NCBI GenBank assembly: GCA_028288585.1
Contig: JAQBNL010000068.1
Span: 1-64,000, forward strand
From: Chitinophagaceae bacterium
Lineage (GTDB): Bacteria; Bacteroidota; Bacteroidia; Chitinophagales; Chitinophagaceae
Length of the DNA stretch: 64,000 bases
Direction: 5' to 3'
The notes under the pieces are model-generated. The model did no database searches. It had not been told where the DNA came from and saw only the letters and a program-made list of their open reading frames with translations. Shown in pieces: positions 1 to 8,211 of this stretch. A program made the position numbers and the translations under genes. Every line of letters starts with the position of its first letter. Position 1 is the stretch's first letter.

Positions 1-252
1 AATGGTAGTGGTGTTGGATGTAAAATTCACCGTAACAAGCGCCTCTTTATTCACTAATATTTTTACAGCATTCTCACATGCATTTTTTATCAGGTCTTTC
101 ATCGGGCAGGCAGGCGTAGTGAGCACAACGGTGAACGAAACATTATTTCCATTAATAACAATATCCTTCACCATATTCAGCGTCACAAGGTCTTTCCCAA
201 GGTCAGGTTCCTGCACATTACCAAGTGCTTTTAAAATATCTTCGTGCGTCAT
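1..252 (-). CDS. mrp: Mrp/ApbC iron-sulfur cluster carrier ATPase, N-terminal part (cut by window start)
   Basis: Only the first 84 codons lie in the window; the gene continues past base 1. The reverse-strand translation begins MTHEDILKALGNVQEP and contains LTTPACPMKDLI, the pattern of the DUF59/MIP18 domain that forms the N-terminus of Mrp (ApbC/NBP35) P-loop ATPases in Bacteroidota. The family carries and inserts Fe-S clusters in the cytosol. The Walker A domain would follow outside the window, so a stand-alone DUF59 (SufT/PaaD-like) protein cannot be strictly excluded. The ATG at 252-250 is the start because the alignment to the domain begins there and the upstream DNA is AT-rich and non-coding. 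It is transcribed away from the next gene, so 253-404 is a divergent intergenic region. Confidence 0.8.
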   Translation of the reverse strand, partial: MTHEDILKALGNVQEPDLGKDLVTLNMVKDIVINGNNVSFTVVLTTPACPMKDLIKNACENAVKILVNKEALVTVNFTSNTTTI

Positions 253-404
253 CGTTCAATTATTTGTTAAAAACTTTTACAATCTGCAAATTTAAACAAT
301 GATGCCCTTACTTTGTTTTAATATTATTGTGCCGGCTTTATAGTTTCATAGCATCATCGTTGTGTCACTCACTTGTACCGCATACCAATAAGCATCAAAG
401 AATT

Positions 405-1043
405 ATGAAGAAAAATTTACGCCTGTTTTTATTTTTGGTTTTTGTAACCCCTATTGCCGCCAAGGCACAGTTTGAATCTTTTAAAGATTCTGTGGTTCAA
501 TTGTATGGCGTTGTTATGACTGCTGACAGTCTTAAAGCAATTCCTTCTGTAAGTATCGTTGTTAAAGGGCAAAACCGAGGAACCATCACCAATGAGCAAG
601 GTGTTTTTTCTATCGTAGTTTTAAAAGGAGACCAAATAGAATTTACCAGCATCGGTTATAAACCAAAGGTTGCTTTAATTCCTAAAAATTTAGAAGGAAA
701 TCAACACAGTATGATACAGCTTTTGGTAGAGGATACAATTTACCTGCCTGCAACTATAATTAAAAGGCGTCCGACCAGGGAACAGTTTGAAAGGGATTTT
801 GCAAACGCAAAAGTACCTGATGATAACCTGGAGGTTGCAAGAAAAAATACAAATGAAGCTACCTTGGCAGCAATGGCAAAAATTCTTCCAAAGGACGGTC
901 GTGAAGCAACCAGTTATGCTCTAAAACAAACTGCCGTCAAGAGTTATTATGCCGGCCAGCTTCCCCCTCAAAATATTTTTAATCCATTGGCATGGGCAGA
1001 GTTTATCAAAGCATGGAAAAGAGGCGATTATAAAAAGAAATAG
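405..1043 (+). CDS. Secreted carboxypeptidase-regulatory-like domain protein
   Basis: A protein of about 212 residues. It begins with a signal peptide (MKKNLRLFLFLVF, cleavage expected after KAQ, around residue 22). A CarboxypepD_reg-like (transthyretin-type beta-sandwich) domain follows at about residues 30-110, recognisable by VYGVVMTADSLKAIPSVSIVVKGQNRGT-like strands and by FSIVV...IEFTSIGYKP. This domain is usual at the N-terminus of TonB-dependent receptors, but here no barrel follows. The rest is charged, with a Lys/Arg-rich end, and may anchor to the envelope. An in-frame upstream start at 327 would put 26 residues before the signal peptide, so the ATG at 405 is preferred. Function is unknown; a periplasmic or outer-membrane-associated role is inferred. 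A family A repeat arm starts just after the stop codon. Confidence 0.75.
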   Translation: MKKNLRLFLFLVFVTPIAAKAQFESFKDSVVQLYGVVMTADSLKAIPSVSIVVKGQNRGTITNEQGVFSIVVLKGDQIEFTSIGYKPKVALIPKNLEGNQHSMIQLLVEDTIYLPATIIKRRPTREQFERDFANAKVPDDNLEVARKNTNEATLAAMAKILPKDGREATSYALKQTAVKSYYAGQLPPQNIFNPLAWAEFIKAWKRGDYKKK

Positions 1044-1211
1044 TCTGTCTGTCTGAACTGAGATTTATGGGATGATTGGGAATCTTAGGATAAGTCTTTC
1101 TTTTAAAGGTTTATAAAATTCAATCTTACATTTGTTGAAAGGATGGGAAAGAAGGCGTGGCTTCATTCCCATTATCCCATAAATCTCATAAATCATGGCT
1201 CAGACAATTCA
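1044..1211. repeat. Family A paired-arm palindromic repeat (MITE-like), copy 1
   Basis: The left arm (about 1050-1080) reads TGTCTGAACTGAGATTTATG and continues GGATGATTGGG. The right arm (about 1168-1206) is its approximate reverse complement, with ATCCCATAAATCTCATAAATC then ATGGCTCAGACA. The left arm begins 7 nt after the stop codon of the preceding gene. The right arm overlaps the start of the 3-hydroxyacyl-CoA dehydrogenase gene and contains its ATG. The interior holds a TACATTTG -7-like element at 1127-1134. The same arm sequences recur at 21562-21603, 48528-48709, 53454-53498 and 54868-55116. No open reading frame lies inside. Confidence 0.7.
1127..1134 (+). promoter_or_regulatory. Candidate Bacteroidota -7 promoter element for hbd
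   Basis: TACATTTG matches the Bacteroidota -7 consensus TAnnTTTG, 60 nt before the ATG at 1195. No TTG is seen at the expected 19-nt spacing, so this is a half-supported promoter. It lies inside the family A repeat. Confidence 0.35.
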
Positions 1212-2100
1212 GACAATCTCAGTTATAGGTGCAGGCACAATGGGAAATGGTATTGCTCATGTATTTGCGCAAAATGGTTTTACCGTAGCTCTTATTGATG
1301 TATCGCAGCCGCAGCTTGACAAAGCACTTGCTACCATTACAAAAAACCTTGATCGTCAAATTTCAAAGGGAACTATTACAGAAGAAGCAAAACTATCCTG
1401 CTTACAAAATATTACTACCAATACTTCTTTAGCTGCCGGTGTAAAAGGTGCACACCTTGTTATTGAAGCCGCAACAGAAAACGAAGCGCTCAAACTAAAA
1501 ATATTTAAAAATATTGATGAGGCGGCACCTGCTGATTGCATACTTGCAACGAATACTTCTTCCATCTCTATAACAAAAATTGCAGCGGCAACCAACCGGC
1601 CTTCTAATGTTATTGGCATGCACTTTATGAATCCTGTGCCGGTAATGAAACTGGTAGAGGTGATAAATGGTTATACAACTGCAAAAGATGTAACGCAAAC
1701 TATTATTGAGCTGTGCAAAAAATTAGGTAAGGTTCCCTGCGAGGCAAATGACTACCCCGGCTTTATTGCCAACCGTATTTTAATGCCGATGATAAACGAA
1801 GCTATTTACAGTTTGTATGAAGGCGTTGGGGGTGTTGAAGAAATTGATACAGTAATGAAACTTGGAATGGCGCATCCTATGGGACCATTACAACTTGCTG
1901 ATTTTATCGGGCTGGATGTTTGTCATTCAATTTTAAAAGTGCTGCAGGATGGATTTGGAAATCCAAAGTATGCTCCATGTCCTTTGCTCTCAAATATGGT
2001 AGCAGCAGGAGTTTTAGGAGTTAAGAGCGGAGAAGGATTTTATAAATATGCCTTGGAGGGTAAGGAGTTGGTGGTGAATGAGAAATTTAAAAATTCGTAA
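1195..2100 (+). CDS. hbd: 3-hydroxyacyl-CoA (3-hydroxybutyryl-CoA) dehydrogenase
   Basis: It catalyses NAD-dependent oxidation of (S)-3-hydroxyacyl-CoA to 3-oxoacyl-CoA in beta-oxidation or butyryl/crotonyl-CoA metabolism, in the cytosol. The Rossmann dinucleotide motif is SVIGAGTMGNGIAH (residues 9-22). The catalytic region NVIGMHFMNPVPVMKLVEV contains the family His and Asn, and the C-terminal domain has DYPGFIANRILMPMINEA and GLDVCHSIL. At 301 residues it is close to the usual 280-295, slightly longer at the N-terminus. The first residues MAQT are encoded by the right arm of a family A repeat; homologues normally begin almost directly with the strand leading to SVIGAG. With the nearby glutaryl-CoA dehydrogenase it could complete lysine/tryptophan breakdown from crotonyl-CoA, but an enoyl-CoA hydratase is not in the window. 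Confidence 0.93.
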   Translation: MAQTIQTISVIGAGTMGNGIAHVFAQNGFTVALIDVSQPQLDKALATITKNLDRQISKGTITEEAKLSCLQNITTNTSLAAGVKGAHLVIEAATENEALKLKIFKNIDEAAPADCILATNTSSISITKIAAATNRPSNVIGMHFMNPVPVMKLVEVINGYTTAKDVTQTIIELCKKLGKVPCEANDYPGFIANRILMPMINEAIYSLYEGVGGVEEIDTVMKLGMAHPMGPLQLADFIGLDVCHSILKVLQDGFGNPKYAPCPLLSNMVAAGVLGVKSGEGFYKYALEGKELVVNEKFKNS

Positions 2101-2120
2101 CAAGTTAAAAATTTATTTAG

Positions 2121-2540
2121 ATGTGTTTTGCGGTATATATCGGAACAAATGAAAAACAACAGATAAGTGAATGGAAAGAAAATGAAACGCTTATTTATTT
2201 CAATGAATTAACTGAAGATGATCAAATAGTAAAGAAAAAATTTACGAAAGCTAATGTGTACTATGTTGGCGCAAACACAGGCTGTTCATGTGGATTTGCT
2301 TGGGAGATTGAAAATTTTAGTGATCCCGAAGAGCAAGAAAGTAAAAAGTCACCTCAAAAGTTAATTGATTTTATTAAGGAACAAACAAAAAAGGAAGATT
2401 TAGAATTTTATTGTTGCTGGGAAGGTGATTGGGACGACAAAACCGAAGAAAATATCGAATTAAATATTCACGATGTTTCTCTGGATAAATATTATTTTAT
2501 GGAAGAGAAAAGATTTATAGTTTTTAAGCAACAAGAATAA
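2121..2540 (+). CDS. Conserved hypothetical cysteine-containing protein
   Basis: A cytosolic-looking protein of 139 residues with no signal peptide or membrane segment. It opens MCFAVYIGTN and has a glycine/cysteine cluster YVGANTGCSCGFAWE (about residues 48-62), a later CCWEGDWDD stretch, and an acidic composition. The short N-terminal Met-Cys and the internal C-x-C suggest a possible metal or thiol role, but I recognise no named family. It starts 20 nt after hbd on the same strand and may be co-transcribed. The next gene is on the opposite strand and the two are convergent with a 10-nt gap. Confidence 0.6.
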   Translation: MCFAVYIGTNEKQQISEWKENETLIYFNELTEDDQIVKKKFTKANVYYVGANTGCSCGFAWEIENFSDPEEQESKKSPQKLIDFIKEQTKKEDLEFYCCWEGDWDDKTEENIELNIHDVSLDKYYFMEEKRFIVFKQQE

Positions 2541-2550
2541 ATAGGTACAT

Positions 2551-2889
2551 TTAATTTACCATACCCTCCGCCTCCCTGATCTTCTTCCCAATCTGCCCGG
2601 TAAGTATGTGCCAAAACATTACAAAGTCTGAGCCCAGGCTATAAAATGGATAAGTAAAAGTTGCTGGTTTATTCTTCTCAAAAAAGAAATGGCCAAACCA
2701 TGCAAAGCCGTAGCCAACAACAGGTATCAATATCAGTAATATCCATCTGCCGGTGATTATTCCTGCAACAAGACAGGCAAGTAATAAGAACGTTCCCGTA
2801 AAATGCAGTGAGCGGCTGGTAGCATTTTTATGCTCGGTAAGATAGTAGGGATAAAAGCTCCAAAAGGATTTGTATTTTTTTTCAGCCAT
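2551..2889 (-). CDS. DUF962 / Mpo1-like integral membrane protein
   Basis: A small membrane protein of 112 residues. The family signature is visible: SFWSFYPYYLTEHKNATSRSLHFTGT (residues about 8-33, with conserved Tyr, His and the H-F-x-G-T motif), two hydrophobic segments (about 31-48 and 50-67), and FAWFGHFFFEKNKPATFTYPFYSLGSDFVMF with conserved Gly-His and Pro-Ala. The yeast member Mpo1 is a dioxygenase that shortens 2-hydroxy fatty acids; bacterial relatives are largely uncharacterised. A role in alpha-oxidation of hydroxylated lipids is therefore only inferred, though it would suit a sphingolipid- or hydroxy-fatty-acid-containing Bacteroidota. Confidence 0.85.
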   Translation of the reverse strand: MAEKKYKSFWSFYPYYLTEHKNATSRSLHFTGTFLLLACLVAGIITGRWILLILIPVVGYGFAWFGHFFFEKNKPATFTYPFYSLGSDFVMFWHILTGQIGKKIREAEGMVN

Positions 2890-2963
2890 AAATAAATGTA
2901 CAAAAGTTTTTTATTGCTAATGCAAATTATCGTGAGAGGTGAAGGTTAGGCGAAAAAGAAAGC

Positions 2964-3560
2964 TTACGTTTCACGAAACTCTATTCCTTTTATTTCTTTT
3001 AAAGAATACAAAATTTCTGCCTCTCTATTTTTAGCAATGCCAATCTTCATGTTGCAAAACAACTGGCTTTGCTGTTCCAAAATGCTGCAATTAAATTGTT
3101 TAATAATTGTCATTACAAGATTCATGAGTGTATAATCAAATTCAAGGGAGTAAATTGTTTCAACCTGTTTTTGTACAATGGGTGTAAGTTGCAAAGCAAG
3201 TGAGGTAGCGGTTTTATATGCATTTATCAAACCGGGAACACCTAATAACGTTCCTCCAAAATATCTTACAACAATTACAGCAGTATTAATGATGGCTCTT
3301 GAATCCAGCTGCCCTAAGATTGGTTTTCCCGCTGTGCCGCCCGGCTCACCATCATCACTCACTCTAAAAGTATTTCCATCAGTACCTATTCTGTAAGCAA
3401 AGCAATGATGCACAGCTTTTGGATGTTCTTTTTTTAATTCCTGCAACCGCTTTTTAAAACCGGCAGCATCCGAAACAGGAAAAGCATAAGCGATAAACTT
3501 ACTGCCGCGGTCTTTAAATTCTGCCTGTGATGGTTTTTCAATGGTAAAATAATGATCCAT
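2964..3560 (-). CDS. yigZ: YigZ/IMPACT family protein
   Basis: The protein has 198 residues from the ATG at 3560; a start 18 nt further upstream is possible but would add only six non-conserved residues. The N-terminal UPF0029/IMPACT domain is clear: FKDRGSKFIAYAFPV, HHCFAYRIGTDG, DDGEPGGTAGKPIL and VIVVRYFGGTLLGVPGL (about residues 10-120). A C-terminal DUF1949-like ferredoxin fold follows (YTLMNLVMTIIKQF). Eukaryotic IMPACT modulates the kinase Gcn2; the bacterial role is unresolved, with ribosome-associated or proline-peptidase-like roles suggested. It is divergent from kynU. Repeat-like palindromic DNA fills the gap. Confidence 0.9.
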   Translation of the reverse strand: MDHYFTIEKPSQAEFKDRGSKFIAYAFPVSDAAGFKKRLQELKKEHPKAVHHCFAYRIGTDGNTFRVSDDGEPGGTAGKPILGQLDSRAIINTAVIVVRYFGGTLLGVPGLINAYKTATSLALQLTPIVQKQVETIYSLEFDYTLMNLVMTIIKQFNCSILEQQSQLFCNMKIGIAKNREAEILYSLKEIKGIEFRET

Positions 3561-3574
3561 AATAAATAATGAAA

Positions 3575-3650
3575 CCACGAATTAAATCGAATTATACAAA
3601 TAGACACAAATTCTTTTTAATTCATGTAATACGCATAAAATTCGTGTAAT
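3575..3650. repeat. Imperfect intergenic palindrome (CACGAATT ... AATTCGTG)
   Basis: The arms CACGAATTAAATCG (from 3576) and the complement of AATTCATGTAATACGCATAAAATTCGTG (ending about 3646) form an AT-rich imperfect inverted repeat between two divergent genes. It resembles the text-like palindromes seen at 32303-32378 and 39959-40036. It encodes nothing that I can recognise. Confidence 0.45.
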
Positions 3651-3671
3651 AAAAGCACGATGCTACTTACT

Positions 3672-3679
3672 TATATTTG
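3672..3679 (+). promoter_or_regulatory. Candidate -7 promoter element for the kynU run
   Basis: TATATTTG matches TAnnTTTG and lies 33 nt before the kynU ATG, giving a leader of roughly 25-30 nt. No convincing -33 TTTG is seen at the standard spacing. Confidence 0.4.
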
Positions 3680-3712
3680 TATCTGGTTAATACAATAGAC
3701 TAAAATCAGCAA

Positions 3713-4990
3713 ATGCAGTATCAAAACACATTGGAATTTGCAAGGGAAATGGATGGAATTGATCCGCTTAAAGATTTCAGAGATAAGTTTTACATTCCGA
3801 TCATCAATAAAAAACCATGCATTTATTTTGTGGGAAATTCTCTCGGGTTGCAGCCAAAAACCACGCAGGATTATATTTATAATGAACTGGAGAACTGGGC
3901 CAACTATGGTGTAGAAGCACACTTCCATGCAAAAATTCCATGGGTGGATTATCATGATATTTTTGTTGAGCCGCTTTCAAAAATTGTTGGCTGCCTGCCG
4001 CAGGAAGTTGTGGTGATGAATCACCTTACTGTTAATCTGCATTTATTGCTAACCACATTTTATCGTCCTGCAAAAGAGCGTTTTAAAATAATTTGCGAGG
4101 CTAAGGCATTTCCTTCTGACCAATATGCATTAGAATCCCATGCAAGGTTGCATAGGTTAAACCCTGATGATGTAATTATAGAAGTTGCACCACGGGAAGG
4201 AGAATATAATATCAGGACTGAAGATATTCTTGATACAATTGATAAACATAAAAATGAATTAGCGCTTGTTCTTTTTGGCGGTATAAATTATTACACCGGT
4301 AAAATGTTCAATATGAAAACCATTACCGAAGCTGCACACAAAGCAGGTGCTTACTGCGGCTTTGATCTTGCACATGCAGCAGGTAATATTGAATTGCATT
4401 TGCACGACTGGGATGTGGATTTTGCATGCTGGTGCTCTTATAAATATCTTAACTCAGGCCCCGGCAATATTGCAGGCGCCTATATTCATGAGCGATTTGT
4501 TACTGATACATCATTACCACGTATGGCAGGCTGGTGGGGCTACGACAAAGAGAGCCGTTTTAAAATGACTAAGAATTTTAAGCCAATACCAACTGCAGAA
4601 GGCTGGCAATTAAGTAACTCCCCCATCATAAGCATGGCTGCACACAAATCCTCACTTGATATTTTTGAAGAAGCAGGAATGGAAACTCTTTTTAAAAAAT
4701 CAAAACTGCTTACGGGTTATTTATTATTTACTCTTGAAGAGATAAATACAAATTCAAACAAAAAAAGTTGGGAAGTCATCACACCAGGAAATGAAGAAGA
4801 AAGAGGTTGCCAGGTTTCTATTTTAATGTTACAAAAAGGAAAAGAAGTTTTTGATGCATTAAAAAAACATGGTGTGCTAACTGACTGGAGAGAGCCTGAT
4901 GTAATCCGTGTTGCACCTGTACCACTTTATAATACTTTTGAAGATGTTTACCGATTCGCACAGATATTAAAACACCTTACAGATGTATAA
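3713..4990 (+). CDS. kynU: Kynureninase
   Basis: This is a PLP-dependent hydrolase that cleaves L-kynurenine to anthranilate and alanine (or 3-hydroxykynurenine to 3-hydroxyanthranilate) in tryptophan catabolism. The family features are present: YFVGNSLGLQPK near residue 40, the substrate loop WANYGVEAHFHAKIPWVDYHD, GFDLAHAAGN with the PLP-pyridine Asp, and the Schiff-base Lys at about residue 244 in CSYKYLNSGPG. It ends with MAGWWGYD and the C-terminal small domain. The length of 425 residues is normal. It heads a plus-strand run (kynU, paiB-like, pyrF, gcdH, aroK, DUF423, ftsK) and overlaps the next gene by 8 nt, so coupled expression is likely. No tryptophan dioxygenase or kynurenine monooxygenase is in the window. 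Confidence 0.95.
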   Translation: MQYQNTLEFAREMDGIDPLKDFRDKFYIPIINKKPCIYFVGNSLGLQPKTTQDYIYNELENWANYGVEAHFHAKIPWVDYHDIFVEPLSKIVGCLPQEVVVMNHLTVNLHLLLTTFYRPAKERFKIICEAKAFPSDQYALESHARLHRLNPDDVIIEVAPREGEYNIRTEDILDTIDKHKNELALVLFGGINYYTGKMFNMKTITEAAHKAGAYCGFDLAHAAGNIELHLHDWDVDFACWCSYKYLNSGPGNIAGAYIHERFVTDTSLPRMAGWWGYDKESRFKMTKNFKPIPTAEGWQLSNSPIISMAAHKSSLDIFEEAGMETLFKKSKLLTGYLLFTLEEINTNSNKKSWEVITPGNEEERGCQVSILMLQKGKEVFDALKKHGVLTDWREPDVIRVAPVPLYNTFEDVYRFAQILKHLTDV

Positions 4991-5615
4991 GTTTAAATAT
5001 TTTACGGAAGAAGATAATGAGAAGGTGATAGCATTCATGAAAGAATATTCATTTGCAACCATTGCAGGGATGGATGAAAAATATCCTGTGGCAACCCATG
5101 TGCCATTGGATATAAAACAGGTTGATGACAAACTTTTATTCACTGGCCACATCATGAAAAATTCAGATCATCATAAAGCATTTTTAAAAAATGAAAATGT
5201 ATTGGTAATATTTAATGGTCCGCATTGCCATGTGAGTGCGAGCTGGTATCCCAATCCTGTACAGGCTTCCACATGGAATTACATGACCGTTCATGCACAG
5301 GGCAAAATAAGTTTCGGTGATGAAGCTGTAACAAAAAAGGCAGTTGAAGATCTTACCAATAAATATGAAAGTTCTGACAGTCCTGCCGCGTTTAATAAAT
5401 TATCAAATGAATATATTGACCGTTTGGTGAAAGCAATTGTTGCCTTTACAATTGAGGTAGAATCAATAGATAATGTTTTTAAACTTAGCCAGAATCATGA
5501 ACAAGAAACAAGAAAAAGCATTATAGAGAATTTACACAGAAATGGAAGTGGCGATGAAAAAGCAATCGCTGCAGAAATGGAATTACGATTGGGAGTACCA
5601 AAACAATCTACATGA
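4983..5615 (+). CDS. PaiB-family FMN-binding protein
   Basis: The protein has 210 residues and the split-barrel flavin-binding fold of the PaiB family. Diagnostic stretches are EEDNEKVIAFMKEYSFATIAG near the N-terminus, LLFTGHIMKNSDHHKAF (residues 55-72), and HVSASWYPNPVQASTWNYMTVHAQGKI (about 80-105), matching the family pattern SPSWY..TWNY..VH..G. Bacillus PaiB was described as a negative transcriptional regulator of sporulation and protease genes, but most members have no visible DNA-binding domain and may be flavin or haem-handling proteins. This one also lacks one. It overlaps kynU by 8 nt and pyrF by 4 nt (ATGA), so translational coupling is likely. Confidence 0.85.
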   Translation: MYKFKYFTEEDNEKVIAFMKEYSFATIAGMDEKYPVATHVPLDIKQVDDKLLFTGHIMKNSDHHKAFLKNENVLVIFNGPHCHVSASWYPNPVQASTWNYMTVHAQGKISFGDEAVTKKAVEDLTNKYESSDSPAAFNKLSNEYIDRLVKAIVAFTIEVESIDNVFKLSQNHEQETRKSIIENLHRNGSGDEKAIAAEMELRLGVPKQST

Positions 5616-6478
5616 CAAGGGAACAGTTAATAAAAGAAATTTTTTCAAAAAGATCTTACCTGTGTATTGGTTTGGACACGGATATAACTAAGATCCCAAA
5701 GCACCTGCAACAACATCCTGATGCCATTTTTGAATTCAATAAGCAAATTATTGATGCAACAAAAGATACCTGTGTTTCCTATAAAATAAATACTGCCTTT
5801 TATGAAGCTATGGGAACAAAAGGGTGGCAAGCTATGGAGAAGACTGTGAATTACATCCCTTCCTCACATTTTAAAATTGCAGATGCAAAGCGTGGTGATA
5901 TTGGGAATACCTCTTCACAGTATGCAAAAGCATTTTTCGAAACTTTAAATTTTGATGCTATAACAGTTGCGCCTTACATGGGTGAAGATTCTGTAAAGCC
6001 CTTTTTGGAATATGAAAATAAATGGGCAATATTATTGGGACTAACTTCCAACTCCGGAGCAGCAGATTTCGAAATGAAAAAAATACTTACTGAGATTGAC
6101 GATCTTGAAGAAGGAATTCATGTAAGAAAACACCAGACTTCTTTTTTATATGAAACTGTTTTAGAAACTGCAAGCAAATGGGGAACACCCGGTAATTTAA
6201 TGTTTGTAATCGGCGCAACACAGGCAGACCAATTAACAAGTATTCGCAAAATTATTCCTCACAATTTTTTGTTGGTACCGGGGATAGGTGCGCAGGGCGG
6301 TAATCTTGAAGAAGTATCCAAATATGGAATGACAAAGGATTGTGGTCTTTTGGTGAATGTTTCCCGTGCAATTATTTATGCCGGTGAAAAAGAAAATTTT
6401 GCCGAAGAAGCAAGAGCCATTGCATTGCAATATCAAGCAGAAATGAAGAAGTACCTTGAACACATACACGATAAGTAA
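5612..6478 (+). CDS. pyrF: Orotidine-5'-phosphate decarboxylase
   Basis: It performs the last step of de novo UMP synthesis, decarboxylating OMP. The length of 288 residues and the motif ADAKRGDIGNTS identify the group 2 (long, PyrF type 2) enzyme. The catalytic Asp-x-Lys-x-x-Asp triad is D91, K93 and D96. Other landmarks are CIGLDTDITKIP near the start, AYMGEDSVKPFL-like substrate loop residues at about 125-140, and LVPGIGAQGG for phosphate binding. The ATG overlaps the preceding stop (ATGA). It sits inside a run of unrelated metabolic genes, typical of compact Bacteroidota gene strings rather than a pyrimidine operon. Confidence 0.95.
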   Translation: MTREQLIKEIFSKRSYLCIGLDTDITKIPKHLQQHPDAIFEFNKQIIDATKDTCVSYKINTAFYEAMGTKGWQAMEKTVNYIPSSHFKIADAKRGDIGNTSSQYAKAFFETLNFDAITVAPYMGEDSVKPFLEYENKWAILLGLTSNSGAADFEMKKILTEIDDLEEGIHVRKHQTSFLYETVLETASKWGTPGNLMFVIGATQADQLTSIRKIIPHNFLLVPGIGAQGGNLEEVSKYGMTKDCGLLVNVSRAIIYAGEKENFAEEARAIALQYQAEMKKYLEHIHDK

Positions 6479-6518
6479 AGAGATTATCTTTGTTACATCC
6501 AAAGCGAAATCATTAAAA

Positions 6519-7697
6519 ATGACACAAGATTTTTTTCAATCCCCTGATTATTTTTTGGTAGATGAATTACTTACTGATGAACATAAACTTATAAGAGACT
6601 CGGTTCGTAATTATGTAAAAAAAGAAATTTCGCCTATCATTGAAGATTATGCACAGCGGGCTGAATTTCCACAGCAAATTGTAAAGCAGCTTGGCGATCT
6701 TGGATGCTTTGGACCAACAATACCGCAGGAATATGGTGGAGGCGGACTGGATTATATTGCCTATGGCTTAATGATGCAGGAGTTGGAAAGAGGTGACAGT
6801 GGTGTTCGTTCTACAGCATCTGTACAGGGTTCGCTGGTTATGTTTCCTATTTATCAATATGGAAGTGAAGAGCAAAGAAAAAAATATTTGCCCAAACTTG
6901 CCAGCGGCGAATGGCTGGGGTGTTTTGGATTAACTGAACCTGATTATGGTAGTGATCCTTCAGGCATGCTATCCAGTTTTAAAGATGCAGGAGATCATGT
7001 GATATTGAACGGCAGTAAAATGTGGATTAGCAATGCACCCTTTTCGCAGGTTGCAGTTATTTGGGCAAAAGATGAAAACGGCGAAGTAAGAGGGCTGATA
7101 TTGGAAAGAGGGATGGAAGGTTTTACCACACCAACAACACATGGCAAATGGAGCCTGCGTGCAAGTGCAACAGGCGAACTGGTTTTTGATAATGTAAAAG
7201 TTCCAAAAGAAAATATTCTTCCTAATGTGAAAGGATTGAAAGGACCATTGGGCTGCTTAACTAAAGCACGCTATGGTATTGCATGGGGAACTATCGGTGC
7301 TGCAATGGATTGTTACGATACTGCTTTACGGTATTCAAAAGAAAGGATCCAGTTTGATAAACCCATCGGCGGTTTTCAATTACAGCAAAAAAAACTGGCA
7401 GAGATGATAACAGAAATTACAAAAGCACAATTATTAAATTGGCGGCTTGGTGTTTTAATGAGTGAAGGCAAAGCAACCCCTCAGCAGGTTAGTATGGCTA
7501 AAAGAAATTCATGCGAAGTGGCTGCAAATATTGCAAGGGAAGCCCGCCAAATATTAGGTGGCATGGGTATTACAGGCGAATATTCAATTATGCGCCACAT
7601 AATGAACCTGGAAAGTGTTATTACTTATGAAGGCACACACGATATTCATTTATTGATAACAGGGATGGATGTTACAGGAATAAACGCTTTCAAATGA
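6519..7697 (+). CDS. gcdH: Glutaryl-CoA dehydrogenase (acyl-CoA dehydrogenase family)
   Basis: This FAD enzyme converts glutaryl-CoA to crotonyl-CoA and CO2 in lysine/tryptophan degradation, passing electrons to ETF. The 393 residues align by memory along their whole length with human GCDH. Shared landmarks are VRSTASVQGSLVMFPIYQYG (around residues 90-110), GCFGLTEPDYGSDPS, KWSLRASATGE, CLTKARYGIAWG and RQILGGMGI. The catalytic base is Glu371 in ITYEGTHDIH. An upstream start at 6456 would overlap pyrF, so the ATG at 6519 (MTQDFFQ) is chosen; a TATCTTTG element lies at 6485-6492 just before it. Crotonyl-CoA could feed into the nearby hbd reaction after hydration. Its stop overlaps the aroK start by 4 nt. 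Confidence 0.93.
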   Translation: MTQDFFQSPDYFLVDELLTDEHKLIRDSVRNYVKKEISPIIEDYAQRAEFPQQIVKQLGDLGCFGPTIPQEYGGGGLDYIAYGLMMQELERGDSGVRSTASVQGSLVMFPIYQYGSEEQRKKYLPKLASGEWLGCFGLTEPDYGSDPSGMLSSFKDAGDHVILNGSKMWISNAPFSQVAVIWAKDENGEVRGLILERGMEGFTTPTTHGKWSLRASATGELVFDNVKVPKENILPNVKGLKGPLGCLTKARYGIAWGTIGAAMDCYDTALRYSKERIQFDKPIGGFQLQQKKLAEMITEITKAQLLNWRLGVLMSEGKATPQQVSMAKRNSCEVAANIAREARQILGGMGITGEYSIMRHIMNLESVITYEGTHDIHLLITGMDVTGINAFK

Positions 7698-8209
7698 CTT
7701 CTGAATATCAAAGAATTTTCCTCACCGGCTTCATGGGCTCTGGTAAAACTTACTGGGGAAAGAAATGGGCTGATGCTTCAGGGTTTCAGTTTGTGGATGT
7801 TGATGAAATAGTAGAACAGGAACAGGGGAAAACTATTGCCAACATATTTGCACAGGATGGTGAAGAACATTTTCGCAACCTTGAAACAAATGTATTACGC
7901 AGATTAAACAATAGAAATAATATTATTGTGGCTACAGGTGGCGGCACTCCTTGCTTTAATGATAATATCTCATGGATGAATGAAAATGGAACTGCTGTTT
8001 ATTTGCAATCTTCTGCTGAAAACATTTTAAAAAGATTGATAAGCGAAAAAGAGAAACGCCCTCTCATAAAAAATTTACAGGATGAAGAATTGCTTTTTTA
8101 CATTACAGAAAAAATAAAAGAAAGAGAACCTTTTTATAAGCAGGCTGAAATAATCTTAAATGTTGACAACCTTGCTCACAATTATTTCCCTGAATTTTTA
8201 AACATTTGA
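7694..8209 (+). CDS. aroK: Shikimate kinase
   Basis: It phosphorylates shikimate at the 3-hydroxyl with ATP in the chorismate pathway. The P-loop is GFMGSGKT (residues 12-19). The shikimate-binding Asp follows in FVDVDEIVEQ, with the Arg in EEHFRNLET and the family glycine loop ATGGGTPCF at about residues 76-84. The LID region EKRPLI carries the adenine-interacting Arg. The length of 171 residues is typical. ATGA overlap with gcdH suggests translational coupling; the DUF423 gene begins 2 nt after its stop. Confidence 0.95.
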   Translation: MTSEYQRIFLTGFMGSGKTYWGKKWADASGFQFVDVDEIVEQEQGKTIANIFAQDGEEHFRNLETNVLRRLNNRNNIIVATGGGTPCFNDNISWMNENGTAVYLQSSAENILKRLISEKEKRPLIKNLQDEELLFYITEKIKEREPFYKQAEIILNVDNLAHNYFPEFLNI

Positions 8210-8211
8210 TC

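Noticed and set aside
2-295. Open frame of 97 codons on the plus strand
   Set aside because: The minus strand encodes the mrp N-terminus with clear DUF59 motifs.
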